Below, in pieces: positions 21,055 to 30,778 of a stretch of 64,000 nt of DNA (its first letter is position 1; each line of letters starts with the position of its first letter). The notes under the pieces were generated by a model. It was not told where the DNA came from, made no database searches, and saw only the letters and a list, made by a program, of their open reading frames with translations. Both the position numbers and the translations under genes were made by a program. The stretch is from positions 930,001 through 994,000 of the forward strand of contig JAKZZE010000008.1 of NCBI GenBank assembly GCA_024220505.1. The letters are read 5' to 3'. The stretch comes from Rhizopus arrhizus (Eukaryota > Mucoromycota > Mucoromycetes > Mucorales > Rhizopodaceae).

Positions 21055-24000
21055 TTAATCTTGTACTGATTCAAAGAACAAATGATCGACTGCACTTGAC
21101 AGTGATATTGGGCGAATCTTGTCCAAGAAAAGAGAGCCAGATGTGTCAATAGATGACCCAACAAATGTGCCTTCGGGAAGGCAAATCTGTTCGATTTCAA
21201 GGAGGACTTGACAGACAACAGGCCACCAAAGGGACCAACGAGAGAACAGTGCTTGAGATGGATATGCTGGAAGTTTCCTTGGCAACATATTCAGAACATG
21301 ATCCAAAGGATTGGGCTTGATGTCAGCAGGCAAGCTTAATCTTTCAGCAACACGGAGACAGGACAAGAGATGAGCACGAGAGGCATGAATCGGACCACAG
21401 CTACAGTCGATAGGACGAGCAGGGAGCCACCCCATACGCCATCGAAGGATGCGACTACGGTCAGAGAGGAGCATTGGAATAAAGAACATAGCATCAATGC
21501 CAATACTTGGACGACAAGCAGAGAGAAGGACAGGTGGATCAGGACGATCCAGGATGCGGTGAAGAAGGTCAGTGCGGTAAGCGAGCACACTCTGCTTGAG
21601 ATGGGCATCAGTAGAGAGATGCGCGAGGCGATCATCAACCGAAGTATACCCACCTGTATACTGAGGGTTTGACCATAGAGGGTTTTGCCTCAGCAATGCC
21701 GGCCATCGGGAACGGCTCTTGATCGGTGCAGCAGCGACAAAGGGAACCAACTTGGCAAGCAGACAGTCATCAGGAAGGTGATGGACACGAATGATCATCT
21801 TGAGTACCAAAGTATGGGCCCGTACATGCATTGATGGGGTGCTTGTCAAGTGCTTGAACACCGTGGTAGAGGCACGAGGATGACCACCGAATGCCAAGCG
21901 AAGACACTGATCTTGAGCACGATCCAGTAGAGCCAGTTGCTTTTGTAAAAAGGTGCAGATGCACAAACCATACTCGAATCTAGGTCTAATAAAGATAGTA
22001 TAGAGACGAGTAGCAGTAAGGCGAGAGAAGCCAGGAGAGCGGATACCGACAGGCAAAAGGAAACGACGCATAGCAGAGACAGCAGAGGTAACATTCCGTT
22101 GGATCAGCAGACCAGTAGCGATGGTGCCAGTATCATCAAATGGGATGCCAAGATAGTTGAAGGTAGATTGGATGGGAATGTCATCACCATACAACTTGAG
22201 TTGGGGACCACCAAGAGAGAAAGCAGAGTTGAGCACCACGCACTTGGCAGGATTCCATCGGTAACCCAAGGAGAAAGAATGTTCTTCAGCTGCCTTGAGA
22301 AGACGAGGCATGACTTCAGGTGCTCCTATAAGGACAACGTCATCAGCGTACAAGAGACAGTTCAACCAGAGGCCATCGAATTCACGTTGTGGGTTTGAGC
22401 TGTAGTATCTTGCCGAGATTGGTAACCGAACAGAACGAAGCAGAGCTGGGAGGCTGTTGATGTAGATGGAATACAAGAATGGTGACAGGATTGAACCTTG
22501 AAGCACACCAGTTCTTGGCCAGAAGGCAGGAGAGGTGAAACCAGAAACCAGGACTTCTATACTTACTTTGTCAAACAGACATTGGAGTAGTCCAAGTAGA
22601 GCAGGAGAGATGTAGGTCTCTAGAGCACGCCATATGATTGCTCGGTCAACGGTATCATAAGCAGACTTGATATCCAAGAAAGCCAAGACAGGCGGTTCAC
22701 CGTGATGATCAATAGCATGCTGTCGACAGAGCTCATTCAGACAGAGCGCTTGATCCAGAGCACTACGACTATGACGGAAGCCGCCTTGGACAGGGTCGAG
22801 TGATGGAGCGGTGTCTTCAAGAGTTGTCTGCAAGCACAGTTCAAAGAGCTTTCGCAATACCGATGTCAGGCTGATCGGTCGATAGTTTGCTGGTTGCAAT
22901 GGATCACCCTTCTTGTAGATCGGGACCACTTGAGCAGTGCACCATGCAGCAGGGACAGCAGACCATATCCAGCACAGACGAAAGAGCAAGGTCAGGACAG
23001 GGACCAGATCATCAGCAATCGGTAATAACATCTCTGTTCGTAAGTGATCACAACCTGGAGCCTTGCGACGTGAGAGACGTTTGAGAAGCGCAGTGCGCAC
23101 CGTTTCTATATCCACTGGACACGGATTATCTTCAAGACAATGAGGACCAGAGGGGATCGGTGGTGCATTGTACCTAGTCGATGGTAAGGACGAGCCAGAG
23201 AATACTTGCTTCAAGTGATTAGCCATGGTTGTAGCCGCAACAGTGGGACCCTCCGGATGGGAATAAGAAGGAGACAATGTGCGGTTGCGTCTAATTCTCT
23301 TGATAGTAGCAGTGGTGTCAGACAGCGGACCAGAAGACAGAGTTTCGCAGAATTGCTTCCAAGTAGCACGGCGACGACAGTACAAGGCACTTTTGAACCT
23401 ATGGGCAGCAACTTCATATTCTTGCCATCGAAGTACTTTGTTGATACCAACGGTTCTTTTCCACTTGCGACGGGCTTGTTCACGACGGTCAAACAGAGTT
23501 TGGAGATCATCAGTCCAGAACCAGGCATTGCTAGAACCACGAGGCTTCTTTGGACCAACAGAGTCATCCAGACAAGAGTGAATGATGGTAGTCAACTCGT
23601 TGGCAAGGAGATCCATGTCGGGTGCTGTGCTATTGGTAGATGATGCATATGTTGTCAAGCATTCACGAAACGGTTGGATACGGTCCCGGAAGAGGTCAAC
23701 ATAGAGGCAGTCAGGCTCGGTCAGTCTACTCAGATTCCATAAACGACGAGGATGAGCAGGTGGAGGCGGTGGTGGAGGCAGGACACAGGACAATGACACA
23801 GGATGATGGTCTGAACCAAGAGAGAGGTCTTCATGTACAAGCATCTTTGGGTTCACCAGTTGCTGTGAACTGAGAAACAAGTCGATGACACTGTTGAAGT
23901 GTTCACCGGTGGTAGTATTGACACGGCCTTGAGCACAATAGGTTGGGATACCATAGGCTAGTTGAGTATTCCAACATGTCATTCCATTCTCCAAGATCCA

Positions 24001-24555
24001 GCTGAACAACTTGATGCCACGAGTGGTAGTTCTTGAATCACCAAGAAGGTGTTGGTGTCGAGCGTTAAAGTCACCGCACACAATCATGTTGGTCTGTGAT
24101 GGATGTGTTTGGTGAGGAAGCCCATCGAGTATATCCACTGCTTCGAGGTCAGAGAGCGATGGCGGTAGATAGACACAGTGAACAAGCAAGGTGGAGACTT
24201 GACAGCTGAGCACATAAGGATTGTCAGAGGGAAAGTGAGTAACTGGATAGGGACAATCAGGATTGACAAGCAGACTGATGCCCATCTGTCCTCGACTTTG
24301 ACCCGCAAGCGGTACGCCATAGGTATGGTATTGTTGCCATAAAGTCATAAGCCGAAGTGGAGACAATAGCCAGGTTTCAGTAATAAAAATGAGTGACGAT
24401 GTAAGGAGCGAATTGGTGGTTTGATCAACAGTGTAGCGATTACAGCCATTGGCATTCCATAGGGTCATAGTAAGCATATTGTTGTTTGTACAAGTACGGG
24501 TATCTTGGTTGGGCATAGGCATATTTAAATCTTCAATAGGTGAGACACTCATCAT
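21055..24555 (-). CDS. L2 ORF2: endonuclease-reverse transcriptase (1166 aa)
   Basis: The enzyme of target-primed reverse transcription: it nicks DNA and copies element RNA from the nick. Residues 30-255 form an apurinic-endonuclease-like domain (WNANG 33-37, ITET 58-61, GDFN 161-164, SDHH 248-251). A run of seven prolines follows at about 262. The reverse transcriptase spans about 490-770 (RKAPGCDHLRTEM, NYRPISLTSVLRKLFE, FLDIKSAYDTVDR, GVLQGSILSPFLYS, YADD near 735). A Cys-His cluster (CSCGPIHASRAHLLSC) lies near 1060. It has all expected catalytic motifs and no stops, so it could be active. Start ATGATG overlaps the ORF1 stop. Confidence 0.95.
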   Translation of the reverse strand: MMSVSPIEDLNMPMPNQDTRTCTNNNMLTMTLWNANGCNRYTVDQTTNSLLTSSLIFITETWLLSPLRLMTLWQQYHTYGVPLAGQSRGQMGISLLVNPDCPYPVTHFPSDNPYVLSCQVSTLLVHCVYLPPSLSDLEAVDILDGLPHQTHPSQTNMIVCGDFNARHQHLLGDSRTTTRGIKLFSWILENGMTCWNTQLAYGIPTYCAQGRVNTTTGEHFNSVIDLFLSSQQLVNPKMLVHEDLSLGSDHHPVSLSCVLPPPPPPPAHPRRLWNLSRLTEPDCLYVDLFRDRIQPFRECLTTYASSTNSTAPDMDLLANELTTIIHSCLDDSVGPKKPRGSSNAWFWTDDLQTLFDRREQARRKWKRTVGINKVLRWQEYEVAAHRFKSALYCRRRATWKQFCETLSSGPLSDTTATIKRIRRNRTLSPSYSHPEGPTVAATTMANHLKQVFSGSSLPSTRYNAPPIPSGPHCLEDNPCPVDIETVRTALLKRLSRRKAPGCDHLRTEMLLPIADDLVPVLTLLFRLCWIWSAVPAAWCTAQVVPIYKKGDPLQPANYRPISLTSVLRKLFELCLQTTLEDTAPSLDPVQGGFRHSRSALDQALCLNELCRQHAIDHHGEPPVLAFLDIKSAYDTVDRAIIWRALETYISPALLGLLQCLFDKVSIEVLVSGFTSPAFWPRTGVLQGSILSPFLYSIYINSLPALLRSVRLPISARYYSSNPQREFDGLWLNCLLYADDVVLIGAPEVMPRLLKAAEEHSFSLGYRWNPAKCVVLNSAFSLGGPQLKLYGDDIPIQSTFNYLGIPFDDTGTIATGLLIQRNVTSAVSAMRRFLLPVGIRSPGFSRLTATRLYTIFIRPRFEYGLCICTFLQKQLALLDRAQDQCLRLAFGGHPRASTTVFKHLTSTPSMHVRAHTLVLKMIIRVHHLPDDCLLAKLVPFVAAAPIKSRSRWPALLRQNPLWSNPQYTGGYTSVDDRLAHLSTDAHLKQSVLAYRTDLLHRILDRPDPPVLLSACRPSIGIDAMFFIPMLLSDRSRILRWRMGWLPARPIDCSCGPIHASRAHLLSCLRVAERLSLPADIKPNPLDHVLNMLPRKLPAYPSQALFSRWSLWWPVVCQVLLEIEQICLPEGTFVGSSIDTSGSLFLDKIRPISLSSAVDHLFFESVQD

Positions 24556-26027
24556 TGGGATGAGGTCGATTCACCAACATCGAGAGGATCAAGTTCTGTA
24601 GTGCTGAAAGTGCTGTGAATTTCTTCCATCGTGGCGTCTTGAGTTGATCCAATGGTTTTAGCAGCACGGGTAACAGTAGGCACAACTTCTTTGTACTGAT
24701 CAAGGGTGATCCAGTTCTTTACAAAGAAGGAACGAGCAACAGCAGGGCGAACAGACTCACGGATGTGCTGCAATGCACGGACAAGGCGAGCTTGATGAAC
24801 TTCGGTACACTTGACAGTACGGTCAGATCCAGATAAATCAACATATTTGGGATCACGCAAGAGATCAGGGTTCAAAGGATTGAATCCTTGGATTGGTTCG
24901 ACCTTGGCTTTGGCAAAGGCAGCGAGCAGATCAGCAGTGTATTCTGTATGTACCAAAAGAGCAACCACTTGACGGTCAGGATAATGAACATCCAGTACAC
25001 GAGCGTTGTTGATCTTAAGCTTATGTAGCTTGCTACGAAGACTGGATATAGGTTCACGGTAACGACTTGGCAAGTACACATACTCATAGTCATGATGAGC
25101 AGCGACAGGGACAAAGCGGCGGTGTATGGCTTCCATTTGACGAGCAGTAGTCTTGCGACGGCGTGATGGTGCCTTGCTCTTTGGTGCAGGTGCATCCTTA
25201 CCTTTTGTTGCCACAGCAGCGAAAGAAAGTGGTTCAGTCGATGAAGTCAAAGAGGCACTTGGGGTGGCATACTTTGAGGCTTCTGTTCCTTGAGCAACTT
25301 TGGAATCCAGTACCAAGGTGGGGATGGCTTCGGTAGATACCTGGGCTTCAAGTTCTGCAATGCGCTGTTGTGCCAGGTCCAAGTCGGTGCGTAAACGTTT
25401 GTTTTCTGCCATGACTTCTTCAAGAGCGTTCAAACGTTGGTTTAAAAAGCGTGTTTGGTCTTGTTGTTGCTTTTGATATACTATAAACCAATCTGGAATA
25501 CCAGATTGGGAGCTAAGATCAAGTATTTGAGTATCGCATAGAGCTAAAGGGTTCACTTCCCTGGTAAATAAAGGTTTGAGTGCGGAGTCATTCTGACTAA
25601 ATGAAAAGTCTACAGGCTTGTCTAAACTGAGCTTGAAAGAAGAGGTGCTAGGATTCAAGTTCTTGTTCTTGGTCTTGAGGATTTGACTACGGGTAGTAGG
25701 CTTGGTGATGGTCTTTTTAACATTCGTAGGAACGTAAGGTGGAGTTCTGTCAGCAATTGTGCGCTTGCTGGGAATTTCAATTGGTGTGCCCATAGTGAGT
25801 GCGGACTGAACAGTTGGTGCGGGTTGAACAAATGGTCCGGGTTGGACAACTGGTGTGTCCTTAGGTTGTGCGGACTGAACAGTTGGTCCGGGTTGAACAA
25901 CATGTCCGGATTGAACAATTGGTCCGGGTTGGACAGCTTGTCCGGGTTGGACATGCAGTGCGGACTGGACAAGTGGTGCCGGCACGGACGTGCCATTGCC
26001 GCTCTGACCTTGAGAATTTTTTTCCAT
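24552..26027 (-). CDS. L2 ORF1 protein (491 aa)
   Basis: Same layout as L1 ORF1, but with a longer set of VQPG/VQSG-type repeats near the N-terminus, which accounts for its 12 extra residues. Coiled coil, basic patch and conserved C-terminal domain are intact. ATG at 26027; ends TSSQ with the stop inside the ATGA overlap with ORF2. Confidence 0.87.
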   Translation of the reverse strand: MEKNSQGQSGNGTSVPAPLVQSALHVQPGQAVQPGPIVQSGHVVQPGPTVQSAQPKDTPVVQPGPFVQPAPTVQSALTMGTPIEIPSKRTIADRTPPYVPTNVKKTITKPTTRSQILKTKNKNLNPSTSSFKLSLDKPVDFSFSQNDSALKPLFTREVNPLALCDTQILDLSSQSGIPDWFIVYQKQQQDQTRFLNQRLNALEEVMAENKRLRTDLDLAQQRIAELEAQVSTEAIPTLVLDSKVAQGTEASKYATPSASLTSSTEPLSFAAVATKGKDAPAPKSKAPSRRRKTTARQMEAIHRRFVPVAAHHDYEYVYLPSRYREPISSLRSKLHKLKINNARVLDVHYPDRQVVALLVHTEYTADLLAAFAKAKVEPIQGFNPLNPDLLRDPKYVDLSGSDRTVKCTEVHQARLVRALQHIRESVRPAVARSFFVKNWITLDQYKEVVPTVTRAAKTIGSTQDATMEEIHSTFSTTELDPLDVGESTSSQ

Positions 26028-26264
26028 GAGAGATCTTGAAATGTCAATATTCAAACGATTCGTATTTTGGATATAGCTTGACGAATACGCTTCTATTTGG
26101 GTTGTAGTTTGTAATAAAGTTGTTTTGGATGTTGTATCTATCTTGCTAATGATGGATGGATGCGATTTAACAGACGGATGTAAAAGTTATTTGTGCGGAT
26201 AAACGTTTAACCAGGTGCAAATTGGTGTAACGGTTAAGAACACGAAAGATGACAGTTGCTAATA

Positions 26265-27867
26265 CAGTAAGGGACAAAATCAGTCCGTTTTTTGGTTTTT
26301 TTCGCAATGCCTCGCCGGGAATTAAGCTTAGAGCTCTGCTTTGCTGACGAAAAATTTGTCTCTTCCTTCAACAAAGTTGACAATATTTGTCGGAAATGGT
26401 ATTTTTTATTTTCCGCCATGTTATAAGAAGATATATTGAAAATAATGTATTTTTATTTTTTTGAATTTCGATTAGTACTTGGTATCGCGGCCCTTACGCT
26501 GGATTACGTCCCGAACTCGACGGGGCATAGAGTGAATAAGGTTTCTACAGTACTCTGGAGTTGCTAGGTCATACCAAAGCTTCGAAACCCGGTCAAAAAA
26601 TGCTTGGTCAGTCTCAACCACAGAAGAAGGTGGTCTTGTCATCTGTTCCTTCTTTTTAAGCATGGCCCATGCATTTTCAATTGGGTTAAGGTCAGGGGAG
26701 TATGCTGGCCAACTCAGGAGCTTAATCTTGTTCTTTTGGAACCATTTTGAAGGAGCTGAAGCACAATGGATGCTTGCATTATCTTGTTGAAAGATCATGT
26801 CCTTACTTTGCAGGCCATAATACTTCAATGTCTCCTTGTATTCCTCCTCAAGTACTGACGTGTATAGCTCACCATTTACATTACTTTGTAGCCAGGACAT
26901 GTAGCCCCCTCCATGTATAGTTATGCAACTCCAAAGCATGATCCCGCCTCCTCCATAAGCATGTTTCTTTTTGTAGTGATGGTCTCGATAAGGTGCATTA
27001 TCCTCTTTCCAAGCGTATTCTAGGCCATTAGACCCTCTTTTTTGGATCTTTGTCTCATCAGAAAAGACAACGCGTTCCCAATCAGTCTCGGACCAGTCTT
27101 TATGAGCCTTTGCCCAATCATATCGTGCCTTTTGCTTGTCATTATTAAGTGGAAGTACCGTCTTTTTCTTAGTCGATTTTAGACCTTTGCGTTTCAAAGT
27201 ACGAGCAATTGTTTTTGGATTGACCATTTGATCTGGTTTTTTAACGCCAAAGGAAGCATCGGCTGCGCTTTTAGATAAGCTAAATCTTATGTCTCTAGCT
27301 GCTTTGGTTTCCTCCCTAGGTGTGAGTAAACGATGTCTACCCGCGCTATTTTTTGACTGCAACTTGGTTTTCCTTGCAATTCTTCGAATCATGGACTTTT
27401 CACAGCCTACTTTTTTTAAATTACATCCCATGGAATGGAGTGGTTCAACATGTTTTCAATTTGGGCATGTTTGTCGGCATTCTTTGCTGTCATGGCGTGT
27501 TTGGCTAATCTGAGATGAGGTAAATGAGGAAAAGAAAAAATGTAAAAAAATAAAAGAAGCTAAAATATGAGAACACGTTAGCGTTCACTGACGTCATAAG
27601 ACGTACCAAACTAAATCTCAAGTCAGTCCAGTGACTGTTTCTGGAGATATGGTGTCTAATGCAAAATCGGGCGTTAGCAACAATCACGGAAAATCACTTT
27701 TTCCGCCATAACTACAGAGAAAATGGTGGTAGAAGCAATTAGGTTACATCAATAATTTTGTTTAGCTTGCGTGCAAATGTTTCGTCAGCAAAGCGAAGCC
27801 CTAAGTTTAATTCCCGGCGAGGCATTGCGAAAAAAACCAAAAAACGGACTGATTTTGTCCCTTACTG
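26265..27867 (-). mobile_element. Tc1/mariner element D (1603 bp)
   Basis: Complete element with long inverted repeats (about 90 bp, starting CAGTAAGGGACAAAATCAG), flanked by TA at 26263-26264 and 27868-27869. The empty site is seen in the second 705-bp LTR at about 57112 (GCTAATATG). It contains one large transposase frame. Confidence 0.95.
26472..27431 (-). CDS. Tc1-D transposase, nearly intact
   Basis: 319 residues from ATG 27431. The DNA-binding helix (KKVGCEKSMIRRIARK) opens the frame. The catalytic triad is complete: FSDETK, FQQDNASIH and SPDLNPIENAW, with 34 residues between second Asp and Glu (DD34E, classical Tc1). The open frame lacks the first helix of the domain. Just upstream, ATG 27493 opens another frame (MTAKNADKHAQIENMLNHSI) that runs into this one with a one-base offset at an A-run near 27415-27422. 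So the true start is probably upstream and a small indel, or a sequence error, has split it. The rest looks functional. Confidence 0.88.
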   Translation of the reverse strand: MGCNLKKVGCEKSMIRRIARKTKLQSKNSAGRHRLLTPREETKAARDIRFSLSKSAADASFGVKKPDQMVNPKTIARTLKRKGLKSTKKKTVLPLNNDKQKARYDWAKAHKDWSETDWERVVFSDETKIQKRGSNGLEYAWKEDNAPYRDHHYKKKHAYGGGGIMLWSCITIHGGGYMSWLQSNVNGELYTSVLEEEYKETLKYYGLQSKDMIFQQDNASIHCASAPSKWFQKNKIKLLSWPAYSPDLNPIENAWAMLKKKEQMTRPPSSVVETDQAFFDRVSKLWYDLATPEYCRNLIHSMPRRVRDVIQRKGRDTKY

Positions 27868-28564
27868 TATGTATGTTATGTCTAGTTTCGCTATACGGTG
27901 AAGTGATAACAGAAACCAATTAATAGAAGACTGTAAAGACTATTAATGTACAATAACAACAAAGTTAACAATATAAACTAGTTCTTGACTTCAATTGCTT
28001 GAACGTGCAAAAAGAATTTACTCGGCACCCAAAATTAATTTTGGCGGGAAGAAAGCCTTTTTATTTATTACTTTACAACAATAGATACTTTGGAATAACA
28101 TATTAATATAAAGGTAATTGGGGAAAATATACAATTGTAAAGAGGATTATGGTGATTTTTGATAAATAAAGTATATGATGTATCAATTGAGTATTCGTCT
28201 TCATGTTGATTTTAATGGTGTTCTTTTCTGTTTAGTGTGCTGGCACATTGGGTGAATAATGCGTCCAGAGATCGTCTTCTTGATGTATCCTATGAGGGAT
28301 AGAAAATAATAGGTAAGAAAAATAATGTCGGCCAATTGTGACGTGTGTCTTTTCAATTCCCGATGCGGTGAAGCTGATTATTTTCCTTTCCCCTTATTTT
28401 CTTTTACATTTTCTTCAATAACGTCTGTTAGAGTTATCCAACCACACCGAAAAGCATACCATTCGAATCGCCATGAAAAGGAGTATCTTTTGAATACAAA
28501 ATAAGCTTTAAAAATCAAAAAGGAATCAAAGGCGATCATCGACCAAAATCCGACTTCGTCAAAG

Positions 28565-29064
28565 TGAGACAATTGGTACTTGGGTGTTATAATATTACTG
28601 GTTTCGATATATATATTTGTTGCTCTACTGCTACACGTAGTGATTGATTTGAATATAGCAATAATTCCACCAATTCCTTCTGAGTATATTATTGTAGTAT
28701 ATTCGTCAAAAATAATCTCTTCCTTCAGATTAAGTCAACAGATTCTTCACGAGTCGTAATAGAATAAACGTAGTATTTAGGGATTGTTCAGTTAAAATAT
28801 ACAATAAAGATTATATATAAATTTAATTGAACGTGAACACAAAGGATCGAGACAATAAGTATTTGTTTGTTACAATAACCCAAAAATGGAATTAAGGTTT
28901 TGTTTTATGAAAAATAAAGTTTTTGAATAAAAATTAAGATTAAAAAAGTTGAAAATTCTCTTCTCAATTCAGCACACCTTTAAGCACACCTCTTCTACTC
29001 AGCTTTTTGATGACGTCGGCAGCATCTACGCAAAGGCGCACTCCACCTACTATACCATTTCTCA
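28565..29064 (-). repeat. Gypsy-1 3' LTR
   Basis: 500 bp, plus-strand ends TGAGACAATTGG and CCATTTCTCA (TGAGA..TCTCA inverted ends). The polypurine tract GGAAGGGGGCA lies just upstream in the element direction (29063-29075). Confidence 0.95.
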
Positions 29065-29110
29065 TGCCCCCCTTCCAGCCTTGAGTAGTGTTGAAGACGA
29101 CATACCACCA

Positions 29111-29800
29111 TCAGATCGTTCTTCGTTCTTCATAAAATCTTCTATATTGTTCATATGCACCACTAACAGCTACATCAGGTTTCAACCTCACATGATCTCT
29201 CCAGGGTTTCAGTTCATCACCATTGACTGCACCCATCACTTTCTTTCCTCCAGCACCATCCAACCAGTAAGTTCCATGAACATTGACACGTACCACCATA
29301 AATGGGCCAATCCAGCAATACGAAAACTTGTTATCCTTTACCTTATCCCTATACAGCACTTTATCACCAAGCTCGTATCTTCTAGGGGTAATCTTCTCAT
29401 CATAATGCTTCTTTCTTCTTTGTTGCATCAAGCCACTTCTTTCCTTCGCTTCTGCACGAAATTCATTCATCAATCCAGTAATCACGCGGATACGACTTTC
29501 CACTTCTAATACCATTTCGCCTTGTACGTAATCTTTTCTTGGAGCAGGCCAATTACTTGGAGTCCTCATTTCATATCCAAAAAGGAGCATCGAAGGAGTA
29601 AACTTGGTCGTCTCGTTAGGCATCGTCCTCACCGCAAGAACCGTTTCATCTAAGTATTCATCCCAATCACGATTGTCTTCACTAGTAGCAATGATCTTTG
29701 ACAAGGCTTGCACCACCGTTTGATTCATTCGTTCACACAGACCATTCGTCTGCGGTCGATACGCCGTGGTCGTCAAATGTCTACAACCCATACGTTTCAA
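29111..29800 (-). CDS. Gypsy-1 integrase C-terminal part (frameshifted)
   Basis: Continues the integrase: YRPQTNGLCERMNQ with the catalytic Glu, then WIGPFMVVRVNVHGTYWL, the GPY/F-type module of gypsy integrases. It is out of frame with the upstream half by one base, at a T-run (in element direction) at 29823-29826; one extra T would restore the frame. It could be an inactivating mutation or a homopolymer sequencing error. No chromodomain follows. Confidence 0.85.
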   Translation of the reverse strand: MKRMGCRHLTTTAYRPQTNGLCERMNQTVVQALSKIIATSEDNRDWDEYLDETVLAVRTMPNETTKFTPSMLLFGYEMRTPSNWPAPRKDYVQGEMVLEVESRIRVITGLMNEFRAEAKERSGLMQQRRKKHYDEKITPRRYELGDKVLYRDKVKDNKFSYCWIGPFMVVRVNVHGTYWLDGAGGKKVMGAVNGDELKPWRDHVRLKPDVAVSGAYEQYRRFYEERRTI

Positions 29801-29808
29801 GAAAAACG

Positions 29809-30444
29809 CTACATGATCGGATAAAAGTTCGAACCTCTGTCAGTCAAAATGTAACTTGGCACACCAAAATCTTTCACCACACAGTGGAACAAAAACCAAG
29901 ACACCGTTTCAGCAGTTATATCCGGTACAGCAGCTACCACAGGCCATCTAGTCAAATAGTCCACCGCTACCAATATGTTCTTGTTACCAGTCTTCGATTC
30001 CACCACAGGTCCTATAGCATCACAACCAATCATAAAAAATGGAGCATTAGGTGTAGGAATCGGGTTGGCTTGAACAGTCTTGATACGTTGTCGTTTTGCT
30101 CTTTTCTGACATGCTTCGCATCCAGCAACAAATTCTTTCACAAATTCATACAGTCCAGGAGCATCATATTGAATTCTTAATCTCCTCCAGGTATTCAATA
30201 CACCAAAGTGACCTTCGTTGTGTAATCGTTGCACCACTTCGAATATATTACCTGTGTTTAAAATCTCCACCCCAGGACTTCCATCAACTTGTTTCTTGTA
30301 TAATATACCATCGATCGCGACACATTTGCTTGATTGATCTCTTATACGCCGTTTCGCCTTCGAGTTTAGGTCATGACCATCACCTTCAGGGTACTTACGT
30401 GAGACAAGGTAGTTATTGATAGCGATATATAACGATAATTCCAT
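29809..30444 (-). CDS. Gypsy-1 integrase N-terminal part
   Basis: The zinc-binding HHCC module (HNEGH ... CEACQKR) and the first two catalytic Asp (IGCDAIGPV, LTDRGSNF). ATG 30444 is the likely start of real protein; the frame is open a little further upstream. It is separated from the RT-RNase H frame by about 335 nt including a very A-rich stretch, and is in another frame, so how integrase would be joined to pol is unclear. Confidence 0.85.
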   Translation of the reverse strand: MELSLYIAINNYLVSRKYPEGDGHDLNSKAKRRIRDQSSKCVAIDGILYKKQVDGSPGVEILNTGNIFEVVQRLHNEGHFGVLNTWRRLRIQYDAPGLYEFVKEFVAGCEACQKRAKRQRIKTVQANPIPTPNAPFFMIGCDAIGPVVESKTGNKNILVAVDYLTRWPVVAAVPDITAETVSWFLFHCVVKDFGVPSYILTDRGSNFYPIM

Positions 30445-30528
30445 AGCAGTAATTCTTCTTGATATTGATGATACACACGATAATAATACAAATAATAATA
30501 TATTCTTGATTGATTTTTTTTTTCTCAT

Positions 30529-30778
30529 TTACATGCCGACCTCCCACCCTCAGATAATTTGTTCAATAATAAATTTTTTTTTTTCTTTTTGTCTCACTAT
30601 CATCATTTTTTTTTTTGTTTTATTCTTTATTCTTTTTTTTTTGGTTTATTCTCTTATTCCTCTTTTTTTTTTTTTTTGTTTTATCTTTTTATTCTCTTTT
30701 TTTTTTTTTTTTTTTTTTTATATTGTCACTACCCACCCAACCTCCTGTGATTCTATATATATTTTTTTTTTTTTGAAA
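30529..30778 (-). repeat. A-rich homopolymer spacer in gypsy-1 pol
   Basis: On the element strand this holds at least seven runs of 10 or more A, separated by short A/G-rich words, between the RNase H end and the integrase frame. No coding signal is seen. Confidence 0.85.

Larger units (their letters stand above)
26250..28561 (+). mobile_element. Solo LTR of a 705-bp family, interrupted by Tc1-D
   Basis: Starts TGACAGTTGCTAATA and ends ATCCGACTTCGTCA (TGAC..GTCA ends). About 707 bp after removing Tc1-D. A second copy is at 57099-57803. The 4-bp duplication is AAGA: left copy 26246-26249, right copy 28562-28564 plus the base restored after gypsy-1 (35183-35186). It sits 9 bp upstream of the tRNA head. 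A 64-codon open frame inside it I regard as chance. Confidence 0.88.

Noticed and set aside
28378..28572. 64-codon minus-strand frame (also 57620-57826)
   Set aside because: It lies wholly within the 705-bp LTR apart from its ends, has no homology I recognise and no starting context; treated as chance.
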